From: Candidatus Fermentibacterota bacterium
GTDB lineage: Bacteria > Fermentibacterota > Fermentibacteria > Fermentibacterales > Fermentibacteraceae
Direction: 5' to 3'
DNA length: 12,585 nt
Assembly: GCA_012523605.1 (NCBI GenBank)
Contig: JAAYTY010000137.1
Location: 1 to 12,585, forward strand
Below the pieces are notes generated by a model. That model was not told where the DNA came from, made no database searches, and was given only the letters and a program-made list of their open reading frames with translations. Below are positions 7,541 through 12,585 of this stretch, one piece after another (within the stretch, counting starts at the first letter, position 1; the number at the start of each line of letters is the position of its first letter). The translations under genes and the position numbers were made by a program.

Positions 7541-8911
7541 ATGCTCGACTCCGGAACGAGGGAGATGATTCTCGAGGCCAGGGATGACGCCCGCAGGCGC
7601 GGCCTCCGGGCCTCGGTGATGCTTCATCGAGAGAACAGCCATCTGATGAGAATAGGGAACAACTCCGTGTCGCTCAACACGTCGGAAAAGCTCACCAGAC
7701 TGGACGTCAGGGTGCTGGACGGGAACAGGGAGGGTACGCACACCGTACTGGGCGAGGTTCGGTCTGCCGCGCAGGTGCTGGAATCCATCGAGCTTTCCGC
7801 CAGAAAGGCCGCCTCGGCCGTTCCCAAAGACTACACACCGATGCTGGCGGAGGTCAGAGAGGGCGTCGACGAGTCGCCTCAGTACGATGCGGCGCTCGAG
7901 AATCTCGACCCTTCTGTGAAGGCGCGCATCTATGCGGAGATCTTCGAAGCCGTCGGGAGCTCCTACAACTACTCCGGCTCGTGGTCCAGCGGCTCGATGG
8001 AGGTGTATCTGGTCTCTACCGCGAACGACAGGGAGGCATACCATAGGGGGACCGACCAGCTCTTCTCCGTCGTGCTCAAGCACCCGGAAGCAAAGTGGGA
8101 ACTGCAGGACGAGCAGACCGGCTGGAAAGCCGGCGATATCGCCGCGGAAGCCACGATCGAGAGGCTGAAGCGCTATGCCGATCTTTACGAGAAGGTGCCG
8201 GGGATCCGCATCGAGCCCGGGGAGTACACGGTGGTCTTCGGTCCGTCAGCCCTCGCGGAACTCGCCATGTTTGCGCTGATGACCGGCGTGAACGGCAGGC
8301 TCTACGAGGAGAAGATGTCGTGGACGGCGCAGAACGCAGTCGGTGACAGGGTGCTGGGCGAAAACATCACCGTGGTTGACGATCCAGGCAACGCGCTGAC
8401 CTTCATGTACGGTTTCGACGCAGGCGGCATCAGGCGCAGGAAGTTCCCCGTGATCGAGGCCGGAAGGCTCTCGGCGCTCATCTACGACATGGCGACAGCA
8501 GCGAAGTACGGGAAGGAACCCACTGGGCACGAGTGCGAGCCCAGCATTTCGATTGCCTGCGGCACCGGCCCGGAGAGCCCGATGGAGGCCGTGAAGGGGA
8601 TGGGGAGGGCGCTGTTCATCCCCGCCATCCACTACATGAACCTGCCCAATGTGAGCAAGGGGGTATTCACCGGGAGCTCCAGATTCAGCGCGGTGGTCCT
8701 GGAGGATGGGAGGATGGCCGCTCCGATGTTCTCCACGAGGATAACCGACAGCTTCCAGAACGTCTTCGGGAACGTGGCGGTACTGTCATCGAGACAGGTG
8801 TCGGTGAACGGCTCGAATACGTACGGGAGGCGTTCGCCCGTGGCCGCCGCGGTGCCGTCCTACGCGGTCGTGGAGAAGGTGAGGATCACCGACTGCGCGG
8901 AGAGCTTCTAG
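7541..8911 (+). CDS. pmbA: TldE/PmbA, non-catalytic partner of TldD
   Basis: This 456-residue protein has the TldD/PmbA fold and no HExxxH motif, as expected for the inactive TldE (PmbA) subunit. Family features include the N-terminal segment ending LDVRVLDGNREGTHT, the PGEYTVVFGPSALAEL stretch and a C-terminal region with NVSKGVFTGSSRFSAVVLED followed by FSTRITDSFQNVFGNV. In known systems it forms a heterodimer with TldD that encloses the active site and shapes substrate entry. The adjacent tldD-tldE arrangement with a 3-nt gap implies a bicistronic transcript and matched expression. Length is normal for the family. A GGAG at 7523-7526 is rather far from the ATG, so translation may depend on coupling to tldD. 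Confidence 0.93.
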   Translation: MLDSGTREMILEARDDARRRGLRASVMLHRENSHLMRIGNNSVSLNTSEKLTRLDVRVLDGNREGTHTVLGEVRSAAQVLESIELSARKAASAVPKDYTPMLAEVREGVDESPQYDAALENLDPSVKARIYAEIFEAVGSSYNYSGSWSSGSMEVYLVSTANDREAYHRGTDQLFSVVLKHPEAKWELQDEQTGWKAGDIAAEATIERLKRYADLYEKVPGIRIEPGEYTVVFGPSALAELAMFALMTGVNGRLYEEKMSWTAQNAVGDRVLGENITVVDDPGNALTFMYGFDAGGIRRRKFPVIEAGRLSALIYDMATAAKYGKEPTGHECEPSISIACGTGPESPMEAVKGMGRALFIPAIHYMNLPNVSKGVFTGSSRFSAVVLEDGRMAAPMFSTRITDSFQNVFGNVAVLSSRQVSVNGSNTYGRRSPVAAAVPSYAVVEKVRITDCAESF

Positions 8912-9144
8912 GGGCGGTCAGCAAACCTCCAGAAGTGAACCGTTGCTGTAGTACAGGAGTTGATCGAATCCGACAGGTTTGGCTATCTGCAGTTTACGCC
9001 CTTGTGCTGCAACTGGGATAGTGAGACTGTCGATGGAGCAGAACTCCTCTCCAAGCGGAAGAAAGATGGTTGCTAGAGATTCCGAAACAGCCAATGAGAT
9101 GGAGTCGGTCGTGGTGACACTTGCCCGGTGATGGTCTCTCGCTG

Positions 9145-9159
9145 GTTCGCTTCGCGAAC
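9145..9159. other. Small perfect inverted repeat in the convergent gap
   Basis: GTTCGC (9145-9150) and GCGAAC (9154-9159) form a perfect 6-bp stem around a 3-nt loop. It lies 15 nt from the longer hairpin at 9175-9201 and may add to transcription termination from either side. There is no T-run beside it. Confidence 0.3.
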
Positions 9160-9174
9160 ACAGATGGCGACGCG

Positions 9175-9201
9175 GTGAGTTCCGGTGCTTCCGGAACTCA
9201 C
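9175..9201. terminator. 11-bp perfect hairpin between convergent genes
   Basis: GTGAGTTCCGG (9175-9185) pairs perfectly with CCGGAACTCAC (9191-9201) around the loop TGCTT. It lies between tldE (+, ends 8911) and the DUF5916 gene (-, ends 9209). Symmetry and place suggest a bidirectional terminator. It starts 8 nt after the DUF5916 stop, so it chiefly serves the - strand gene; tldE ends 263 nt away. Neither side has a clear T-tract, so it is not a textbook intrinsic terminator. Confidence 0.6.
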
Positions 9202-9208
9202 GGCTCCC

Positions 9209-11383
9209 CTAGAACGCCTCGAACCAGGTGACCTTGGCGAACAGCCCGGGCTGCGCTCTCCCCCAGCTCCCGGAGCCCTCGCGGTCCGTGAGCAGTTCCC
9301 CGAGGAGGTACAGCATGCTCCCGGGCCTGTACTGGAGGCTGTACAGGGCGTTGAAGGTCAATTCCTCTCCAGGCATCGGATCGGAGAGGTCGAAATCGGT
9401 CACGAATCTGGAGTACTGCGAGAAGACCCTCAGCCCGGCGTCCGGGCCGAACATCCAGCCCAGCCTGGCGGAGGCGCTTCGCCACTCCGTGTTGCGGGAG
9501 TCCCAAACGCCGGCATCCCAGTTGTAGCACCTCGCATTGAAGGTTCTGTAGATGTCGGCGTCCAGCTCCATGGAGACGGCAGGGCCGGGCCTGAGAACAA
9601 GGTCTGCGCCGGCCGCCTCGAAGGTGCCCTCCTGGCTGTACATGCCGCCCTCTATCTCCAGCCCGGCATGGAACGGGGCGTACCAGTCGGTCGAAACTTC
9701 GAGGGAGCCGCTCCAAGACGAAGGGTATGAGGTTCCCTCCGGACCCTCCCACTCGTCGAAACGGGGGCCGTTCCATGATACCCCGGGATGAAGGCTGCCT
9801 CCTCCCCGGAAGGGCATCTCGAGCCAGACGCTGAAATCCCTGCCTGTCACGTTTCCGTCGAGGTCCTCCGTCCAGCCGGTGAAAACCCCGCTGTTCCCCC
9901 TGCGGAAAGGGCCGCCGAGTTCGATGAAGTGCATCGCATGCGCGTAGGCGTTCCAGAAGCCCGTGCTCGTGGTGAACCCGGCGGCATCGGCGTCGAAGTC
10001 GTCCTCCACCAGTTCGAGCCCCGCTTCGATGAAGGAATCTTCCGTCTGGACGGATGTGCCCGCCGAGCAGGCGGAGCCCTCCCGGTCACCCGGGTTCCAG
10101 CTCCGGGCGACGGCCCCGGTGAGCACCGCGTTCTCGCCTATCCTCAGACACCCGTCTATCGCGCCGGACCTGGAGGAGTACGAATCGAGGCTGTCCTGCG
10201 AAGGCACGTCAACCGAGGTGGCCGAGAAGCCGATATGGCTGAGCGGCCCGAAACCCTGCTCGAGCCTCAGTATGCCGTAGTTGGTCATGGGGGCTGAGAT
10301 GCCCCCATCCTCCGTCACCTGCCCGGTGAGGGCATCGAGGAACCCGAATGAGAGTCCCTGCGGAAGCGTGCCCGAGACCTTCGCCCCTCCCAGGATGGGG
10401 ATGACCGAGCCGAAGGGCGTGACCGCGCCTATCCTGCGGGAGTAGAACAGGTTGAAGGGCATGTCGAAGATGTCGCCTGCCTCGAGGAAGAAGGGCCTCC
10501 GCTCCTCGAGGAAGAGTTCGAAGTGCGAGAGGTTCATCCGAGCCTCGTCGGCCTCCACCTGTCCGAAATCCGGGTTCACCGTGAAGTCGGCAACCACGCT
10601 GCTCGAGATGCCGATCTTCAGGTCGGCCCCTGCTTCAATCTCTCCATCCCATCCACCCGATCCACCGTTCCGGACGGAACGGCCGGCCGCGTATGGCCTG
10701 AGCTCCACGCCGGCGGAGGAGTGGAGGCCCTCCAAACCGGCCAGCGTGGCGAAGTTCCTCACGTCCATCTGGCTGGTGGTTTCCGACAGTATCAGCCAGC
10801 CGTTCTGTGCGCCCCGCGTGACTACGCGCTGAACGTTGAATCCCCAGTCCTGGCTGTCCGCCGACGGGAAGCGGAGCTGGGTCATCGGGATGGCCATCTC
10901 GCACACCCATCCCGAATCATCTCTCGACGTGGCGCTGGACCATACGGCATCCCAGCTGTAGTCCCAGTGGCCCTGCTCGTTGATCCTCGAGTCCATCTGG
11001 CTGTTGGCGAGATTGACCTCGAAGCTGAAAGCCTGTCTGCCGTTCCCCCAGGTGTCCAGGATGAGGGCGATCCACTCGCCCGGGTTGTAGTCGTCCCTGT
11101 CGCAGAGCGCATCGTTCATGGTGCCGGGGCTCGAGTCGAAGAGCCTGAATCCGACATACAGGCAGTCGTCGTCGTACAGGAACATGATCCTCGTCCTGTC
11201 GGTCATCGGATCGCCGTGGACCGGCCCGTAGAGGGTCATCACGGTATCTATGAATGCGGCCTGCCGCCAAGGCTGGTCGGTCAGAAGGCCGTCGATGCAG
11301 GGCGGCGCGGCTGTCTTCACGGCGGGGACGATCGGGGTGCCGGTCTGCAGAACGGCGATGGAAGCCAGAAGAATGTGCGTCAC
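9209..11383 (-). CDS. DUF5916 outer-membrane protein with CBM9-like N-terminal domain
   Basis: This is a 724-residue predicted outer-membrane protein. After a short hydrophobic leader (MTHILLASIAVLQTG, without the usual Lys/Arg) comes a CBM9/DOMON-like beta domain (about residues 25-200), with the IDGLLTDQPW opening and the FLYDDDCLYVGFRLFDSS strand. The DUF5916 hallmark follows at about residue 270: NPDFGQVEAD, then FLEERRPFFLEAGDIFDMP and LFYSRRIG. The remainder is rich in amphipathic strands with aromatic residues and ends VTWFEAF, a C-terminal phenylalanine typical of beta-barrel insertion signals. The function of DUF5916 is not established; the CBM9-like part may bind a ligand at the surface. 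The start is GTG at 11381-11383, chosen because GGAGGTGA (11388-11395) is a near-perfect Shine-Dalgarno with 7-nt spacing from GGAGG. The frame stays open upstream only as a shadow of the radical SAM gene. Confidence 0.9.
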   Translation of the reverse strand: MTHILLASIAVLQTGTPIVPAVKTAAPPCIDGLLTDQPWRQAAFIDTVMTLYGPVHGDPMTDRTRIMFLYDDDCLYVGFRLFDSSPGTMNDALCDRDDYNPGEWIALILDTWGNGRQAFSFEVNLANSQMDSRINEQGHWDYSWDAVWSSATSRDDSGWVCEMAIPMTQLRFPSADSQDWGFNVQRVVTRGAQNGWLILSETTSQMDVRNFATLAGLEGLHSSAGVELRPYAAGRSVRNGGSGGWDGEIEAGADLKIGISSSVVADFTVNPDFGQVEADEARMNLSHFELFLEERRPFFLEAGDIFDMPFNLFYSRRIGAVTPFGSVIPILGGAKVSGTLPQGLSFGFLDALTGQVTEDGGISAPMTNYGILRLEQGFGPLSHIGFSATSVDVPSQDSLDSYSSRSGAIDGCLRIGENAVLTGAVARSWNPGDREGSACSAGTSVQTEDSFIEAGLELVEDDFDADAAGFTTSTGFWNAYAHAMHFIELGGPFRRGNSGVFTGWTEDLDGNVTGRDFSVWLEMPFRGGGSLHPGVSWNGPRFDEWEGPEGTSYPSSWSGSLEVSTDWYAPFHAGLEIEGGMYSQEGTFEAAGADLVLRPGPAVSMELDADIYRTFNARCYNWDAGVWDSRNTEWRSASARLGWMFGPDAGLRVFSQYSRFVTDFDLSDPMPGEELTFNALYSLQYRPGSMLYLLGELLTDREGSGSWGRAQPGLFAKVTWFEAF

Positions 11384-11514
11384 TCCGTCACCTCCGTGAA
11401 TGCCCGCCCCCGGCGTCACGCCGGCTTCTTTCTTCTCTGAGCGACGGGATTGTCTGCGTTGGTGGTTACACGGGGCTCCGTCTGGGTGCGCTAATGAATA
11501 GGCCGGGGACTGCG
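11384..11514 (-). promoter_or_regulatory. Leader of the DUF5916 gene with a 6-bp hairpin
   Basis: The 131-nt gap between the radical SAM stop and the DUF5916 start contains a perfect hairpin (CCGGCG 11410-11415 with CGCCGG 11419-11424, 3-nt loop). On the - strand it is preceded by a purine-rich stretch and is not followed by T residues, so it is a poor terminator in that direction. I could not find a convincing -35/-10 promoter. Whether the two - strand genes share a transcript is therefore open. Confidence 0.35.
11388..11395 (-). promoter_or_regulatory. Strong ribosome binding site of the DUF5916 gene
   Basis: Read on the - strand the site is GGAGGTGA, complementary to the 16S rRNA 3' end. 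Its GGAGG core lies 7 nt before a GTG codon. It decides the GTG start at 11383 over the open frame that continues some 800 nt further upstream. Confidence 0.85.
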
Positions 11515-12585
11515 CTAGTCCTGGGTTCCCTTCCCTCTGGCGACCCCTCTCAGGACTCTGCCGGCCTTGCGAATCGCCGTTCCGGGCTCGCTCACCAGCT
11601 CCTGCGCCCAGTTTCTGATGTTGCCGATGCTGGTCATCTTGCGCCAGCTCCTGTATCTCTCGATCTTGCGCTTCCATCCGACGACCCTTTCGATCGTCAG
11701 GTGCGGCAGGCGCATGTTCATGATCTCGTTGGCGCGGTTCCTGGCGGGGTCGAGCAGCTCGGGATTGGTGTCGTTCGCGAGGAAGCCGTGCTCCTTCGCC
11801 CAGGTATGGATGTGTCTTCCGGGGATGGCCGTGGAGAAGTACACGATGATGTCGTCGGGCTTCAGCCGCTTGAGGAGGCGGTATGTCATCTCGATGTCTT
11901 CGTCGGTTTCCATGGGGAATCCGATCATGAGATTGGCCGTCGCCTCGACACCGGACTCCCTGCACCAGCGGAACGCTTCGACGGCCTGCTCCGGGGTGGT
12001 GCCCTTTGCGTAGTACTCGAGGATCTTCGGGCTGCCGCTCTCTATGCCGAAACTTATGCAGTGACAGCCGCTCTCGGACATCACTCTCACCTTGTCGCGC
12101 GTGACGGTGTCCACCCTGCTGTTGCAGTGCCACTTCAGCCTTATCCCCTCCCGAGACAGCCCGTCGCGGAAGTCCTCGAACCATTTCGTTGGGTGCATGG
12201 TGATGGTGTCGTCCTTGAAGAAGATTCTGAGGTTCCTCGTATCCCTCAGCCTCGCGAGCTCCACTATCTCGCCCACGACATTGCGGGCGCTTCTCCTCCG
12301 GATGCCGCCGCCGAAGATGAGATCGGTGCTGGGCTTGCAGTACGTGCAGTGGAAGGGGCAGCCTCTCGTGGTGACCATTCCGTATTCGGCCATGCCGTTC
12401 TCGAGGTAGGCATCGTAGTCCACCAGATCCCTGGCGGGATAGGGGATTGAATCGAGATCGTGTATCACCGGCCTGCGGGGGTTCTGAACCAGGCGGCCTT
12501 CCGCTTCCATGTACGAGACATTGCGGATCCCCCTCCAGTCACGCCCGTCGCGGACCGCTTCGACGACCTCGAGCAGAGCTTCCTC
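11515..12585 (-). CDS. Radical SAM protein, probably B12-binding type (5' end off the window)
   Basis: The visible 356 residues lack the start. The frame is open to the right edge, so the ATG at 12510 is internal. The cluster-binding motif CxxxCxxC is seen as RGCPFHCTYC (visible residues Cys76, Cys80, Cys83), which holds the 4Fe-4S cluster that cleaves S-adenosylmethionine. Downstream are the SFGIESGSPKILEYY and NLMIGFPMETDEDIE segments typical of the radical SAM barrel in Elp3/MiaB-type folds. The preceding part, with EEALLEVVEAVRDGRDW and a DLDSIPYPARDLVDYDAY linker, matches the end of a cobalamin-binding domain as found in BchE/HpnJ-like class B enzymes. That domain itself lies outside. 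The substrate cannot be told; such enzymes modify lipids, pigments, glycans or natural products. The C-terminus is basic and helical. Stop is TAG at 11515-11517. Confidence 0.92.
   Translation of the reverse strand, partial: EEALLEVVEAVRDGRDWRGIRNVSYMEAEGRLVQNPRRPVIHDLDSIPYPARDLVDYDAYLENGMAEYGMVTTRGCPFHCTYCKPSTDLIFGGGIRRRSARNVVGEIVELARLRDTRNLRIFFKDDTITMHPTKWFEDFRDGLSREGIRLKWHCNSRVDTVTRDKVRVMSESGCHCISFGIESGSPKILEYYAKGTTPEQAVEAFRWCRESGVEATANLMIGFPMETDEDIEMTYRLLKRLKPDDIIVYFSTAIPGRHIHTWAKEHGFLANDTNPELLDPARNRANEIMNMRLPHLTIERVVGWKRKIERYRSWRKMTSIGNIRNWAQELVSEPGTAIRKAGRVLRGVARGKGTQD

Larger units (their letters stand above)
8918..9208 (-). pseudogene. Stop-free 96-codon frame, possible decayed gene fragment
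   Basis: The 297-nt convergent gap between tldE and the DUF5916 gene (8912-9208) is not annotated by any complete gene. On the - strand it holds 96 codons without a stop, ending in TGA at 8918-8920, and in the same frame as the DUF5916 stop codon just upstream. There is no ATG or GTG start. The last 66 codons read like a real protein end, with segments such as SISLAVSESLATIFLPLGEE and KPVGFDQLLYYSNGSLLEVC. Its third codon positions are about 55% GC by my count, lower than the neighbours look. I do not recognise the family. It may be the remnant of a displaced gene, part of a dispersed repeat, or chance. Read-through of the DUF5916 stop is unlikely because that protein already ends as a normal beta-barrel. 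Confidence 0.28.

Noticed and set aside
6053..8911. Possible RiPP (microcin-like) cluster around tldD/tldE.
   Set aside because: No small precursor ORF, cyclodehydratase, dehydrogenase or export gene is visible nearby.
2800..11408. The 11-mer GAATGCCCGCC occurs at 2800-2810 and again at 11398-11408, both just upstream of genes.
   Set aside because: In 12.6 kb of GC-rich DNA roughly twenty repeated 11-mers are expected by chance. Only the first copy is part of a hairpin.
11384..12184. Long - strand open frame continuing about 800 nt upstream of the DUF5916 GTG.
   Set aside because: It is a shadow of the radical SAM gene in another frame: low-complexity, Arg/Gly/Pro-rich, with no family features. 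The strong ribosome binding site marks the true start.

Overview
The window is about 12.6 kb of GC-rich bacterial chromosome with ordinary dense gene packing. It holds eight genes on the + strand followed by two on the - strand. The envelope genes point to a diderm (outer-membrane) organism: a lipid-trafficking MCE/Mla-type transporter with an auxiliary lipoprotein, and a CBM9-like/DUF5916 outer-membrane beta-barrel ending in phenylalanine. DUF5916 proteins are typical of the FCB group and of related uncultured phyla. Arginine is often written AGG despite the high GC. My guess is an uncultured FCB-type lineage (for example Fermentibacterota- or Eisenbacteria-like); this is inference only, because no rRNA or marker tree is available.

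Left part (about 1-2745, + strand): the 3' end of an MlaF-like ABC ATPase, an MlaD-like single-MCE-domain substrate-binding protein and a PqiC-like lipoprotein lie nose to tail, with a 2-nt gap and then a 10-nt overlap. Together they form a transport module for phospholipids or other lipids. The permease (MlaE-like) is not visible and should lie upstream. A small soluble alkaline-phosphatase/sulfatase-superfamily enzyme follows after 55 nt.

Middle part (about 2746-8911, + strand): a 74-nt leader with two perfect GC-rich hairpins precedes htpG (bacterial Hsp90). Its 3' end overlaps by 17 nt a gene for a secreted DUF4424-like protein with an SH3-like C-terminus. Next come tldD and tldE/pmbA, 3 nt apart, encoding the two subunits of the TldD/E metalloprotease. 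The theme is protein folding and peptide degradation next to an exported protein of unknown role.

Right part (about 8912-12585): a 297-nt convergent intergenic region carries an 11-bp perfect hairpin. It also carries a 96-codon stop-free - strand frame with no ATG/GTG start, which may be a decayed gene fragment. The DUF5916 outer-membrane protein follows (- strand, GTG start with a near-perfect Shine-Dalgarno). Last is a radical SAM protein, probably of the B12-binding class, cut by the right edge.

I saw no tRNA, rRNA, CRISPR array, insertion sequence or phage gene. The window looks mostly like ordinary core and envelope genes. The points most worth a second look are the htpG leader, the htpG/DUF4424-like gene overlap, and the unexplained open frame between tldE and the DUF5916 gene.
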